Counted from the stretch's first letter, positions 34,520-43,938 are shown. The stretch: DNA of 55,464 nt from Flavobacterium branchiophilum NBRC 15030 = ATCC 35035 (GCF_002217205.1 NZ_MUGT01000014.1:1-55464), one strand, 5' to 3'. The notes: generated by a model not told the origin, from the sequence alone. Numbers and translations are program-made.

Positions 34520-35065
34520 ATGGCAAAACTAACTGCCCGAAACATTCACCGAGATTTAGGCTACTTTTATGTAGGCCTGATCATTTCATTTGCATTTTCA
34601 GGTATTATGATGAACCACAGAGATATGTGGCATCCCGAAAAATATACCGTAGCAACCAAGTCAATAAAAGTAAACCTACCAAAAGACCAAAAAATAACCG
34701 AAAAATTTGCCGAAGACCTTGGCCAACAATTGGGCATTGAGGATAAATTTCGCCGTTACAAAGTAAAAGAAGATAAATTAAAAATATCCTTTGAAAAAAA
34801 TGATGTCGAAATTGACTTAAAAACTGGCAAAGGCGAAATAGAAACATTTGTGAAAACACCAATTATCAGCCAGACCATGAAGTTGCACAAAAACACCTCC
34901 AACTGGTGGATTTACTACTCGGATATTTTTGGTATATCGTTGATAACCATTGCTATTTCGGGCATGCTGATGATTACCGTTGGCAAAAATACCTTTAGCA
35001 AACGGGGCTGGAAACTTGCCGCAGCAGGTTTGGTTATTCCGTTGTTGGTTGTATTGTTTGTCTAA
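34520..35065 (+). CDS. PepSY-associated membrane protein
   Basis: A 181-aa protein with an N-terminal membrane helix (about 14-33, after RNIHRDLGYFYVGLI), a periplasmic PepSY-like domain (about 45-110), and two C-terminal helices (about 133-155 and 163-181). The HRD motif at 10-12, NHRDMWHP in the first loop and LHKNTSNWW at about 118-126 contain the conserved histidines of PepSY-TM proteins, which may bind haem. Such proteins often accompany siderophore receptors and are thought to reduce imported iron. It is downstream of the receptor on the same strand. The role is inferred. Confidence 0.83.
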   Translation: MAKLTARNIHRDLGYFYVGLIISFAFSGIMMNHRDMWHPEKYTVATKSIKVNLPKDQKITEKFAEDLGQQLGIEDKFRRYKVKEDKLKISFEKNDVEIDLKTGKGEIETFVKTPIISQTMKLHKNTSNWWIYYSDIFGISLITIAISGMLMITVGKNTFSKRGWKLAAAGLVIPLLVVLFV

Positions 35066-35383
35066 ATTTCGATCGATATTCATCTGAATATTAAATGCAC
35101 AACATCAACAACTAAATCCTTGTCAAAATGAGGTAGATTGACAAGGATTTTTTATCACAGTTTGATTTATTCGTACCAAGTAAGCATCCGTATTTTAACC
35201 CATAGAAATCAATATATTCTATTGAAAATCAATTGTTTTCATTTCTATTTGTTCAAACCCGACATTCTACTTATTTGATTCAAAACCACAAAGGCAATTG
35301 TAAAAATTATTTAGCCACAACATTTAAAAAAAAACTTTTAATATAAACATAATTTTCTATTTTTGTTGAAAATTTGATTCTAT
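35066..35383. other. Non-coding gap between PepSY and DUF5686 genes
   Basis: This 318-nt gap holds the PepSY terminator (35114-35155) and a -7 element TATTTTTG at 35358-35365, 18 nt before the DUF5686 ATG. The middle is AT-rich with nothing recognisable. Confidence 0.65.
35114..35155 (+). terminator. Rho-independent terminator after the PepSY gene
   Basis: AAATCCTTGTCAA (35114-35126) pairs perfectly with TTGACAAGGATTT (35138-35150) and a T-run follows. It lies 48 nt past the stop codon. Confidence 0.9.
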
Positions 35384-37882
35384 ATGTCGTTTAAAACTTA
35401 TTGGTTTTTTATTGCTTTGATGCTATTAGCCCTGCCAATAAAAGCTCAAACAACATTTAAAGGCGTTGTAAAAGACGCATCTAGCCATGCTCCCATTCCG
35501 TTTGTGAGCATCAAAACAAACAATGGAATGTTTTATTTTACAGATGCCAAAGGCAAATTTTTGCTCACTATTTTGGATACCGTAACCACCATCCAAATTT
35601 CGAGGGTTGGTTTTGAAAGTCAAAAACTAGAAGTAAAGGCCCATCAATACTATAAAAACATCTATTTAAAACCATTTGATACAAATAAAGAAGCCTTATC
35701 CAAAAAAAATACAGCACAAAAAATCATAAAAAACGTTATTTTTTATAAAAAACATAATGATCCGTTGTTGCGATTTAAAACATTTGATTTTAAAACGTAT
35801 AACAAAACTTTAGTTACAGCAACACCCGATTCGTTAAAAGGCAATATTGACAGTGTTTTTATTACCCGAAATGGATTTAAAATACTAACAAAAATAGATT
35901 CCTCCGACTATAAATTAAAACAAATTATTACAAAAAATCATTTGTTTTTATTAGAAAAATTATCGCTTTTTCAATATGCAAAAAATAATTTAAAAGAAAC
36001 CATTTTAGACGCCAAAATGGCTGGATTCAAAAAACCATTGTATGAAATATTAGGTTTCAACTTACAATCTTTTTCGGTATATAACAACCACTACGAGTTA
36101 GCCGAAACCAAATACATTAGTCCATTATCAGACCATTTGTATAATGAATATGAATTTACACTATTAGACGAGGCATGGGTAGAAGGCCGAAAAACTGCCG
36201 TTATATATTTTAAAAACAAAAAAAAGAGTAAATCCAAGGGGTTAGAAGGGGTGCTTTATATAGACAAATCCAATTTTGGAGTAGCAAAAGCTGTTTTAGG
36301 AGTAGGTGGCATTTTGAACATTTCGGGGGTTCATGATTTTGAATATAGTGTTGAAAAAGACATTTGGTTTCCAAAACACAAAAAATTTATCATTACAAAA
36401 GGCAAAAACAACGAAGACATTCAAATTTTAGGTTTGAAAATTCATTTTGATAATAATGATATATTAGAAATGCCATCGCATGATAAAAAATTATCAGATT
36501 ATTTGTATTTAATTTCAGAATCGAAAAATTTTGACATCCAAATAGACCAGCCCGTAAATATCAAACGCCCTTCTATTGCCATTCAGGCCAAGGAAGAACC
36601 AACAAAAGTGCATCGGCAATTGATGGACAGCCTTTGCATACAACATTTAGACGATAGAACCCCAAATACCTATCGGGTTTTGGACAGTTTGTCTGTCAAA
36701 AACAAATTAGAATCCCGAATAGCCATTGCCCGAAAATTTAGGTTTGGCTATTTGCCAATTGGGAAAATAGATGTGGATTTGAAAAAGATATTTACATTTA
36801 ACAACCACGAAGGTTTGCGATTTGGTATTGGAGGTATGAGCAACGAAAAACTGTCGAGCCTTTATAAACTAGAGGGTTATACGGCTTATGGAACCAAAGA
36901 TGGGGTGTTTAAATACCATCTTGGAAGTAGTGTTCGGGTTGGGAATTTTTCAAATTCATGGATTGGAATGTCCTATACAGATGATGTTCGAGAGCTGGGA
37001 AGTACCAAATTTTTAGTAGAAAAAACACCATTCAAAATATATGATGGAAGGCCCTTTAATATTACCAATTTTTATAACATTGTTAGTTTAAGAGCCTATA
37101 TTGAAACTCGAATTATTCCAAAAACCGAAAGCGTTTGGGAAATATCACACAACATTATTGAGCCTAAATTCAACTATATGTTTGCCCATTTGGGTAGAGA
37201 ATACCGCATTTTTAACCTAACAACGGCACAGGTTTCTATTCAATGGAATCCGTTTAGCGATTATATGCAAACGCCAATTGGTAGGTTTGAAATAGAAAAA
37301 AGGTTCCCAAAATTTACATTTCAATTGACCCAAACATTGCCAAAAATTATTGAAAACGATTTTGATTTTTTTAAAATAGATTTCAAATTTGATTATGAAA
37401 AAGAGTATCTGAACAAACAAAAAACGGGGCTGATACTAAATGCCGGACTAACGGTTGGCGATGTTCCAATAACCCATTTGTTTAACATGTTGCCCAACAA
37501 TCCTACAAAAGACAATTTGTGGGAAAGACTAACAACGGCGGGTAAAAATAGTTTTGAAACAATGTTTTACAACGAATTTTTTTCGAGCAATTATGTTTTT
37601 TTACAAGCCAAACATGCTTTTGTCGATGTGCCGCTTTTTCAAAAAAAGAAACCTACCATTGTATTAGTATCAAGATTTGCTTACGGAAACATGAATCGCA
37701 TGTCGCAACATATTGGACTTCCATTTAAAACACTCGAAAAAGGCTATTACGAATCGGGGATAGAAATCAATCAGCTTTACAAAGGATTTGGTTTGAGTGG
37801 ATTTTATAGATATGGGCCATATCAGTTTGAAAATATCAAAGACAATTTGGCATTACGATTGACATTTGCAATCCAATTATAA
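35384..37882 (+). CDS. DUF5686 outer-membrane protein with carboxypeptidase-like domain
   Basis: An 832-aa envelope protein. A signal peptide (1-22, ending IKAQ) precedes a CarboxypepD_reg-like beta-sandwich (about 24-105, TFKGVVKDASSHAPIPFVSI). The long DUF5686 region follows to the C-terminus, which is barrel-like and ends in LRLTFAIQL. The family is common in Bacteroidota and probably sits in the outer membrane; its function is not established. It has its own -7 element and ends 11 nt from the convergent AraC gene without an obvious terminator. Confidence 0.85.
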   Translation: MSFKTYWFFIALMLLALPIKAQTTFKGVVKDASSHAPIPFVSIKTNNGMFYFTDAKGKFLLTILDTVTTIQISRVGFESQKLEVKAHQYYKNIYLKPFDTNKEALSKKNTAQKIIKNVIFYKKHNDPLLRFKTFDFKTYNKTLVTATPDSLKGNIDSVFITRNGFKILTKIDSSDYKLKQIITKNHLFLLEKLSLFQYAKNNLKETILDAKMAGFKKPLYEILGFNLQSFSVYNNHYELAETKYISPLSDHLYNEYEFTLLDEAWVEGRKTAVIYFKNKKKSKSKGLEGVLYIDKSNFGVAKAVLGVGGILNISGVHDFEYSVEKDIWFPKHKKFIITKGKNNEDIQILGLKIHFDNNDILEMPSHDKKLSDYLYLISESKNFDIQIDQPVNIKRPSIAIQAKEEPTKVHRQLMDSLCIQHLDDRTPNTYRVLDSLSVKNKLESRIAIARKFRFGYLPIGKIDVDLKKIFTFNNHEGLRFGIGGMSNEKLSSLYKLEGYTAYGTKDGVFKYHLGSSVRVGNFSNSWIGMSYTDDVRELGSTKFLVEKTPFKIYDGRPFNITNFYNIVSLRAYIETRIIPKTESVWEISHNIIEPKFNYMFAHLGREYRIFNLTTAQVSIQWNPFSDYMQTPIGRFEIEKRFPKFTFQLTQTLPKIIENDFDFFKIDFKFDYEKEYLNKQKTGLILNAGLTVGDVPITHLFNMLPNNPTKDNLWERLTTAGKNSFETMFYNEFFSSNYVFLQAKHAFVDVPLFQKKKPTIVLVSRFAYGNMNRMSQHIGLPFKTLEKGYYESGIEINQLYKGFGLSGFYRYGPYQFENIKDNLALRLTFAIQL

Positions 37883-37893
37883 ATAAAAAAGTA

Positions 37894-38949
37894 TTAATTA
37901 TTTTGAGCATCGGTAATGCCTCTAACGGATTTGATGTATTCTGATGGCGTTACTCCTTCAAACTCTTTAAACACACGATTAAAAGTGGCCTGATATTCAA
38001 ATCCAGCTGCGGTATATAAATCTTTTAACTTTCTGTTTTTCAATCCGTTATCTATTTCTTGTTTGACATATTCAATACGGTAGTAATTGACTAAGTTTTT
38101 GAAATTTTCGCCGTTTTGATTGATATTAATCGATTTTGAAATATAATTAATATTGGTTTGAAAATGTTCGGCTAAATCATTTAAAGAAAAATTAGGGTCT
38201 TTGTATGGTTTTTCTTTTTCTATATATTGTACAATATCTTTAAACAGAATAACAAAGTTGTCTGATTTAACAAACTCTGTTTTGTTTTTAGTTTGTAGTT
38301 TTCTGTTGTTTTTTCTGTGGTCTTGGTCATAATCAATTTCTGCCTCTACAAAATGTTTTTCTGTATTTTGCATTTTTTGGGTATCCGATTTTTTAAGTTC
38401 GCTATTTTTTTTGTAAATTTGGTTTAATTCTTTTTTAAAATGATAAACCAACAACATAAACAAAAATATGGTAAACAATTGTACAACATTCCAAATATAA
38501 ACAGATTTTTGTGTAGTAAATACATTGATGGAATTGAAGCCAAAATATTGCACAAAATATTCTGAAGCATAAGGAGTTAGTGGCAATACAAATGCCAAAG
38601 CGATCAAATAGGTTACAGCATATCTGATATTAAAATTAAAAAACAATATAATTATCAAATTGATAAACCAAGCGTATTCTAATGGTAAAAAATTCCAAAC
38701 CAACAAAATATCGGTTAAAAATAAGATGTTATAAAAAACAAACATAACCAAAATACCTTTTTTGCTGTTCATTTCTTTTACAATATAATAAATGATATTA
38801 TTGCAAACTAAAGCTATAAAAACAGGAAAAGTATATTGCGATTGGCCAAATAAATATAGAAAAAAAATAAACGTAACAATATAAAAACTCACAATTAAAA
38901 AATGGAGTTTGATAAAGTTTTGAGCACTTTTGATATGTAAATTTAACAT
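37894..38949 (-). CDS. Membrane-anchored AraC family regulator
   Basis: A 351-aa protein with six or so N-terminal membrane helices (about residues 15-170), a charged linker (about 170-215), and a C-terminal AraC DNA-binding domain with two helix-turn-helix units. The first HTH is in FSLNDLAEHFQTNINYISK. The second is in LKDLYTAAGFEYQATFNRVFKEFEGVTPSEYIKSVR, which carries the family signature. The membrane part probably senses an envelope signal or ligand. Its target genes are not shown by the context. It is convergent with DUF5686 and divergent from the nitrilase gene. Confidence 0.87.
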   Translation of the reverse strand: MLNLHIKSAQNFIKLHFLIVSFYIVTFIFFLYLFGQSQYTFPVFIALVCNNIIYYIVKEMNSKKGILVMFVFYNILFLTDILLVWNFLPLEYAWFINLIIILFFNFNIRYAVTYLIALAFVLPLTPYASEYFVQYFGFNSINVFTTQKSVYIWNVVQLFTIFLFMLLVYHFKKELNQIYKKNSELKKSDTQKMQNTEKHFVEAEIDYDQDHRKNNRKLQTKNKTEFVKSDNFVILFKDIVQYIEKEKPYKDPNFSLNDLAEHFQTNINYISKSININQNGENFKNLVNYYRIEYVKQEIDNGLKNRKLKDLYTAAGFEYQATFNRVFKEFEGVTPSEYIKSVRGITDAQNN

Positions 38950-39091
38950 ATATGTAGAGTTTACTTTTTTATTGGCGAAAATACAAATTATTTAATGAAT
39001 AATCCAAATATTTATAAAACATGCCAATATCAGATAATAGGATTAAAAAATATACTATATATCAATAATAAATTACAATAAATGATAATAA

Positions 39092-39871
39092 ATGAAAATA
39101 GCAGTAGTACAATTTGATATAATTTGGGAAAATAAAATCAAAAACATCAATAAATTAGAGGTCATTTTTTCTAAAATTTCTTCAAATACAAATCTTATCC
39201 TTTTGCCCGAAATGTTTACTACGGGTTTTTCGATGAATGCACAATTGCTGGCCGAAACCATGCAGGAACAAACCGTTTTATGGCTACAAAAAATGGCAAA
39301 ACTACACCAAGCTGCCATTGCAGGTAGTATTCCTATACAAGAAAATGGCCTTTTTTACAACCGTTTTTTATTTGTTTTGCCATCGGGCAAAGTGCTATTT
39401 TATGATAAAAGGCATTTATTTACCTTGGCTGGCGAACATCAAATATATACTGCAGGTAGCCAGCCACAAATAATATTGTTCGAGGGTTTTAAAATTGCCC
39501 TTCAAGTTTGCTATGATTTGCGATTTCCTGTTTTTAGTCGGAACACTATGGGCTATGATGCCTTGTTGTATGTGGCCAATTGGCCAAATGCTAGAATTGC
39601 AGCATGGGATGCTTTGCTAAAAGCACGTGCTATCGAAAATATGGCTTATGTAATTGGAGTTAATCGGGTGGGTTCAGATGCTCATCAATTAGTATATCCT
39701 GGTCATTCTCAGTGTGTTGATTGTTTTGGCAACCTGATTTTGGCACCACAAACTACTGAAGGTTTTTTTGAATTTGAGCTGGACAAAAAAGCTTTAAACG
39801 AGGCCCGAAAAAAATTTCCGTTTTTGAACGACGGTGATACTTTTGTTGTTGATATACAAAAAAACCTTTAG
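39092..39871 (+). CDS. Nitrilase-superfamily amidase (omega-amidase-like)
   Basis: A 259-aa C-N hydrolase with the Glu-Lys-Cys triad visible as E40 (LLPEMF), K106 (YDKRHLF) and C140 (QVCYDLRFP), plus the supporting E115. The length and motif spacing match YafV/Nit2-type omega-amidases. These hydrolyse alpha-ketoglutaramate and related amides, a metabolite-repair and glutamine-salvage role. It is cytoplasmic and monocistronic. The ATG at 39092 begins directly with the first beta-strand MKIAVVQFD, so the start is secure. Confidence 0.9.
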   Translation: MKIAVVQFDIIWENKIKNINKLEVIFSKISSNTNLILLPEMFTTGFSMNAQLLAETMQEQTVLWLQKMAKLHQAAIAGSIPIQENGLFYNRFLFVLPSGKVLFYDKRHLFTLAGEHQIYTAGSQPQIILFEGFKIALQVCYDLRFPVFSRNTMGYDALLYVANWPNARIAAWDALLKARAIENMAYVIGVNRVGSDAHQLVYPGHSQCVDCFGNLILAPQTTEGFFEFELDKKALNEARKKFPFLNDGDTFVVDIQKNL

Positions 39872-39891
39872 CATATGAGGCTAAAGGTTTT
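39861..39891 (+). terminator. Hairpin at the end of the nitrilase gene
   Basis: AAAACCTTTAGC (39861-39872) pairs perfectly with GCTAAAGGTTTT (39880-39891). The left arm covers the last codons and the stop codon. The T-run is only four long, so termination may be partial. It also faces the convergent DUF3078 gene. Confidence 0.7.
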
Positions 39892-39914
39892 GATATGATG
39901 TGGTGCAAAATGAA

Positions 39915-40811
39915 TTAAAAACCATAATTGACTCCCAATCCAAATACTTCTCTGATTTGAAAAGCTCCAATAGTATTATCATCATAAATTGCTTGAAAAG
40001 CTAAATTTGTAGAAATATATTTATTGATTTTCATCACTAAATTCATATTATAATCTATATCAATATTTTGAGGTTTGTCTAAATAATTGGCATATAAACC
40101 TAAATTATTTTCAATCGTAACATTTTCCATCAAGGTAGTTTTATAATAAGCATTTACAGATGCTCCAAATTCAAATCTAGAGGATTTGCCTTGTGCTACA
40201 CCAAAAGACGAACCATATTGTGTAAAATAAGAATCTACTAAAATTAAGCGTGAAGTAGCAGGTGCAATATTCACTTTCAAATTGTCAGATTTTTTCCATA
40301 GCATACCCGGACCTGCCTGAATATATGCTGGCGACATAAAGTGTGAATTTTTGACACCTGTTGGTTTTCCTGTTCCGTCTAAAAGGAATCCTGCATCAAA
40401 CTGTGTTTTAAAATTTACAAATCCAGAATAAAACCAATATCCTGAGGCTTTTTTTCCAACAATAGAATTGATGATCAATCTGTCGTCTGTTTTTCTTACT
40501 AAATCTTCGCCTTTGATTTTTGTCAAACCGTAAGAAGCAATAAATTTGTTGTCCCACGATACGTCATCTTTTTTGTAATTCAAATCATAATTCAAACCAA
40601 TATTGCCCGACATATTTGAAACACCACCTCCCGTCCAATCGTTATTAAAAGCTGATTGATTGAAAGTTAGGGTTAGCAATCCGCCTTTTTTCCAACCATT
40701 AGGTTTGGCATCGAGTTCTTTTTTGATTTTTTCTAAATCTTGAACCGTTCTTTCTTGTGCGTTTGAGCAAAGTCCTGATAATAAGACTATTGCATAAAAA
40801 ATTTTCTTCAT
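39915..40811 (-). CDS. DUF3078 outer-membrane protein
   Basis: A 298-aa protein with a signal peptide (1-18, ending CSNAQ). The mature chain fits the DUF3078 family of Bacteroidota: WKKGGLLTLTFNQSAFNNDW near 41-60, WTGGGVSNMSGNIGLNY, and repeated amphipathic strands with a C-terminal GLGVNYGF. It is predicted to be an outer-membrane barrel of unknown function. It lies downstream of the suf genes, but it has its own consensus promoter (40834-40865). Confidence 0.85.
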   Translation of the reverse strand: MKKIFYAIVLLSGLCSNAQERTVQDLEKIKKELDAKPNGWKKGGLLTLTFNQSAFNNDWTGGGVSNMSGNIGLNYDLNYKKDDVSWDNKFIASYGLTKIKGEDLVRKTDDRLIINSIVGKKASGYWFYSGFVNFKTQFDAGFLLDGTGKPTGVKNSHFMSPAYIQAGPGMLWKKSDNLKVNIAPATSRLILVDSYFTQYGSSFGVAQGKSSRFEFGASVNAYYKTTLMENVTIENNLGLYANYLDKPQNIDIDYNMNLVMKINKYISTNLAFQAIYDDNTIGAFQIREVFGLGVNYGF

Positions 40812-40833
40812 TATTGTTAATTATTATTTGCTA

Positions 40834-40865
40834 CAAAAGTACAGATTCCATACGGATTGCCCAAA
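40834..40865 (-). promoter_or_regulatory. Consensus promoter of the DUF3078 gene
   Basis: On the minus strand: -33 TTTG (40862-40865), a 20-nt spacer, and -7 TACTTTTG (40834-40841), 22 nt before the ATG. This is a strong match to the Bacteroidota consensus. Confidence 0.72.
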
Positions 40866-40878
40866 AGAATTAACATAT

Positions 40879-41385
40879 TTATTTGCGTTTATACATGGGC
40901 ACGGCCGAGCAAGCTTCGCCAAACATAATGCTCTTGGCCACAGTTTGTAAATTTTGTAGGGCTAAAATGTATGCTCCTTCTGGTACGGGTTTTTTGGAGC
41001 AACCTTTCAAAATCATGGGTTTATCTTGGTATTGTGTATAATCTAATTCATTTAAAATATCTTGATATATACTGGTTTCCAATGTTTCTAAGTTTCCCAA
41101 AACTATTTTTTTTGAAAAAGGCTGCAACTGAACGGCTACCAGCATACTGGCCCATTTTGGTATAATGGCATCTGTACTACATGTAATGGCCACAAAAGCA
41201 TCTTGATAATTGCTCCAATTGTGTTGAGCAAGTGCCGTTCTAAATGCTTTTTCTTTTAGGATATACCCTTCAAAAAGCCATTGAGACAAATCGATGAGCT
41301 CCCGACGACCCGCTGGATAATAATCTTCTAAATCAAATACAACCAAGGCACTTTGAGCCACTTTGTTGAGTATTTCGTCTTCCAT
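40879..41385 (-). CDS. DUF2480 family protein
   Basis: A 168-aa cytoplasmic protein typical of Bacteroidota suf gene clusters. It begins MEDEILNKVAQSALVVFDLEDYYP and contains CSTDAIIPKWASMLVA and KGCSKKPVPEGAY, with conserved cysteines near its middle and end (MILKGCSKK, GEACSAVP). An Fe-S-related role is suggested by its constant neighbours but not shown. It follows the DUF59 gene by 14 nt in the same operon. Confidence 0.85.
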   Translation of the reverse strand: MEDEILNKVAQSALVVFDLEDYYPAGRRELIDLSQWLFEGYILKEKAFRTALAQHNWSNYQDAFVAITCSTDAIIPKWASMLVAVQLQPFSKKIVLGNLETLETSIYQDILNELDYTQYQDKPMILKGCSKKPVPEGAYILALQNLQTVAKSIMFGEACSAVPMYKRK

Positions 41386-41399
41386 TTTTAAAAAAAAAT

Positions 41400-41729
41400 T
41401 TACAACATTCCCAACTCAAGTTTGGCTTCTTCGCTCATTAAATCTTTGCTCCAAGGGGGGTCAAAAGTAATTTCTACTTCTACCTCGTGTATTTGATCTA
41501 TCGTTTTTATTTTTTCCTCTACTTCTAATGGCAATGTTTCGGCCACAGGACAATTTGGCGAGGTTAAGGTCATCAAAATTTTTACATCAAATGCTTCATT
41601 TACCATTACATCATATATCAATCCTAATTCATAAATGTCCACTGGAATTTCTGGATCGTAAATGGTTTTTAATTTTTCTACTATCGATTCGCCTAACGAA
41701 TAAGTATCTATCTTATTTTCTGTACTCAT
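41400..41729 (-). CDS. DUF59/MIP18-type Fe-S assembly protein (SufT-like)
   Basis: A 109-aa protein of the MIP18 (DUF59) family, which helps mature or insert Fe-S clusters. The family motif is YDPEIPVDIYELGLIYDV near 18-35, and the conserved Cys lies in SPNCPVAETLP. The C-terminal FDPPWSKDLMSEEAKLELG is also typical. It sits between sufE and the DUF2480 gene, 16 nt after sufE, as in other Flavobacteriaceae. Confidence 0.9.
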   Translation of the reverse strand: MSTENKIDTYSLGESIVEKLKTIYDPEIPVDIYELGLIYDVMVNEAFDVKILMTLTSPNCPVAETLPLEVEEKIKTIDQIHEVEVEITFDPPWSKDLMSEEAKLELGML

Positions 41730-41745
41730 ATTTTATTTGTTTCTT

Positions 41746-42162
41746 TTATTTTGAATTGTAAGCCAAAGCATACATTTTTATTTGTTTGATCATAGACAGC
41801 AATCCGTTGGCCCTTGTTGGCGAAAGGTGTTCTTTGAGTCCAATTTGATCGATAAAATCCAATTTTGCCTCTAAAATAGCTTGTGCCGATTGTCCTGAAA
41901 AAGTTCTTATCAATAACGCTACAATACCTTTTGTTAAAATAGCATCGCTATCGGCAGTAAAATAAATGATATGGTTTTCAATGGCTCCGTGCATCCAAAC
42001 CTTTGATTGACAACCTTTTATTAAATTTTCATCTGTTTTTAATGATGCGTCTATCAATGGTAAGTTTTTTCCTAATTCAATAATGTATTCATACCGTTGC
42101 ATCCAATCGTCAAACATTAAAAACTCTTCAACTATTTCTTCTTGTATTTTTTGTATTTCCAT
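41746..42162 (-). CDS. sufE: Cysteine desulfuration protein SufE
   Basis: A 138-aa sulfur acceptor that takes persulfide from SufS and passes it to the SufBCD scaffold. The active Cys is C51 in LIKGCQSKVW, the hallmark of the family. Length and the rest of the fold are normal. It starts only 3 nt after the lipoprotein gene and is part of the sufS-lipoprotein-sufE-DUF59-DUF2480 run. Confidence 0.94.
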   Translation of the reverse strand: MEIQKIQEEIVEEFLMFDDWMQRYEYIIELGKNLPLIDASLKTDENLIKGCQSKVWMHGAIENHIIYFTADSDAILTKGIVALLIRTFSGQSAQAILEAKLDFIDQIGLKEHLSPTRANGLLSMIKQIKMYALAYNSK

Positions 42163-42165
42163 TTG

Positions 42166-42660
42166 TTATTGTTTATTATTTGAAAGCGAAATCATCAATG
42201 ATACTACTTTTGACAAAGCAACAGGAGGATTTCCAGCATCAAAATCTTTTGAAGTATAAGTTTCATTTTCCAATGTTATAACAAATTTTCCAATGCCTGC
42301 ACCATCATAAAATCGGGCTTGAGATGGAGCTTTGTAAGTAGCTATTTCATTGTATTGTAGCAATTTAACTTCACTTACAATGTTTTGCCAATCTGCATCT
42401 GATAGGGCAAAAATTTTAGGCTTTTCAAATTCGTCTCTCGAATTTACAATTTGTATGGATTGATTTGCTATTTCAATTTTAAAAAAACTTCCCCTTGAAT
42501 TGGCCGTATAAACCAATTTAAAATCTTGCTGTTGTTGGGTTGCTGTTGCATTTGCAACAGGCTCTTTGGTAGTCATGGTGTTCTGGTTTGTTGCATTTGT
42601 ACTTGTTGATTTGCAACTACAAACTAAAAAAGAAAATAATACAAAAGTTAGGGTTTTCAT
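42166..42660 (-). CDS. Hypothetical lipoprotein within the suf operon
   Basis: A 164-aa protein with a lipoprotein signal peptide (LFSFLVCSCKSTS, lipobox Cys at 16) and a Thr/Asn/Gln-rich linker (about 17-45). A compact beta-rich domain of about 110 residues follows, beginning FKLVYTANSRGSFFKI. No family is recognised. It lies between sufS and sufE with gaps of 29 and 3 nt, so it is co-transcribed with them. An envelope lipoprotein among cytosolic Fe-S genes is functionally puzzling. Confidence 0.78.
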   Translation of the reverse strand: MKTLTFVLFSFLVCSCKSTSTNATNQNTMTTKEPVANATATQQQQDFKLVYTANSRGSFFKIEIANQSIQIVNSRDEFEKPKIFALSDADWQNIVSEVKLLQYNEIATYKAPSQARFYDGAGIGKFVITLENETYTSKDFDAGNPPVALSKVVSLMISLSNNKQ

Positions 42661-42689
42661 TTTTTTATCTATTAATAAAATTAGTATTC

Positions 42690-43904
42690 TTACTGCAACA
42701 TTGTCATGGCTTTTTTAATAGCTGCAACCATCAAATCAATTTCGTCCTTGGTGTTATAAAATGCAAAACTAGCTCTGATGGTGCCTGGAATTTCAAAAAA
42801 ATTCATAATGGGTTGTGCACAATGGTGCCCCGTTCTTACGGCTATACCAAGTTTATCAATAATTGTACCAATGTCATAAGGGTGAATTCCTTTGATATTA
42901 AACGAAATTACAGAGGCTTTTTCGGGCGTTGTGCCAAAAATTTGTAATCCTTCTATTTGAGTTAATGCTTGTGTAGCATAATCTAAAAGCATTTTTTCGT
43001 GAGCCGCAATGGCCTCAAAACCAATTTCGTTTAAATAATCGATGGCAACTCCCAATACGATGCCTCCAGCAATATTTGGAGTGCCTGCCTCTAGCCTATG
43101 AGGCAATGCTGCATATATTGTTTTTTCAAAGGTTACTTCCTTAATCATTTCGCCTCCTCCCTGAAAAGGTGCTAGTGCATTAAGGTGAACTTCTTTGCCA
43201 TATAAAACTCCTGTTCCCGTTGGGCCACACATTTTATGTCCAGAAAAAACATAAAAATCGCAATCCAATGCAACAACGTTGGGCCTCAAATGAGGTACTG
43301 CCTGTGCTCCATCTACTAAAATTAAGGCCCCAACTTGATGGGCTTTTTGTGCCATATAGGCCACAGGATTGAGGGTGCCTAGTGCATTTGAAATATGATT
43401 TACGGCTACTAACTTGGTTTTGTCCGATAATAATTTTTCAAACTCCGACAAAATTAAAGCTCCGTTGGCATCCATTGGAATTACCTTTAGTACCGCTCCC
43501 GTTCGTTCGCAAAGCATTTGCCAAGGCACAATATTGCTATGATGTTCTAACGCCGAAACCAAAATTTCGTCCATGGGTTTTAGCCAATGGGCCATGCCGT
43601 TGGCTACTATATTGATGCTATGCGTGGTTCCAGAAGTCATTATTACTTCGTGTGGATGCAAGGCATTGAGGTGTTTTTGAATTTTTTGTCGTGCCAGTTC
43701 ATAAGCGTCTGTTGCTTTTTGGCTCAAGGTATGCACCCCTCTGTGGATATTGGCATTGGTGTTTTCATAATAATGGGCAATGGACTCTATTACAACTCGA
43801 GGTTTTTGAGACGTAGCACCATTATCAAAATAAACCAATGGTTTGTTGTTTACTTGGGTGCCCAGAATTGGGAAATCGGCTCTTATTTTTTGAATATCAA
43901 ACAT
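42690..43904 (-). CDS. sufS: Cysteine desulfurase SufS
   Basis: A 404-aa PLP enzyme that takes sulfur from cysteine and hands it to SufE. The PLP lysine is K224 in VFSGHKMCGPTG and the persulfide-forming Cys is C362 in RTGHHCAQP. SALEHHSNIVPW and RLEAGTPNIAG are also present. The ATG at 43904 (MFDIQKIRADFP) is the usual SufS start; an in-frame ATG at 43943 would cover the promoter element at 43931-43938. It heads the suf run in this window. sufB, sufC and sufD are not present here. Confidence 0.96.
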   Translation of the reverse strand: MFDIQKIRADFPILGTQVNNKPLVYFDNGATSQKPRVVIESIAHYYENTNANIHRGVHTLSQKATDAYELARQKIQKHLNALHPHEVIMTSGTTHSINIVANGMAHWLKPMDEILVSALEHHSNIVPWQMLCERTGAVLKVIPMDANGALILSEFEKLLSDKTKLVAVNHISNALGTLNPVAYMAQKAHQVGALILVDGAQAVPHLRPNVVALDCDFYVFSGHKMCGPTGTGVLYGKEVHLNALAPFQGGGEMIKEVTFEKTIYAALPHRLEAGTPNIAGGIVLGVAIDYLNEIGFEAIAAHEKMLLDYATQALTQIEGLQIFGTTPEKASVISFNIKGIHPYDIGTIIDKLGIAVRTGHHCAQPIMNFFEIPGTIRASFAFYNTKDEIDLMVAAIKKAMTMLQ

Positions 43905-43930
43905 CTCTTTATTTAGAATTTTTCTAAATA

Positions 43931-43938
43931 CAAAAGTA
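43931..43938 (-). promoter_or_regulatory. -7 element for the suf operon
   Basis: TACTTTTG on the minus strand, 26 nt before the sufS ATG. No clear -33 partner. Confidence 0.5.

Noticed and set aside
43382..43916. Antisense reading frames across sufS, and similar ones across serS and the TPR gene
   Set aside because: They mirror well-supported genes with complete catalytic motifs and have no promoter or family signal.
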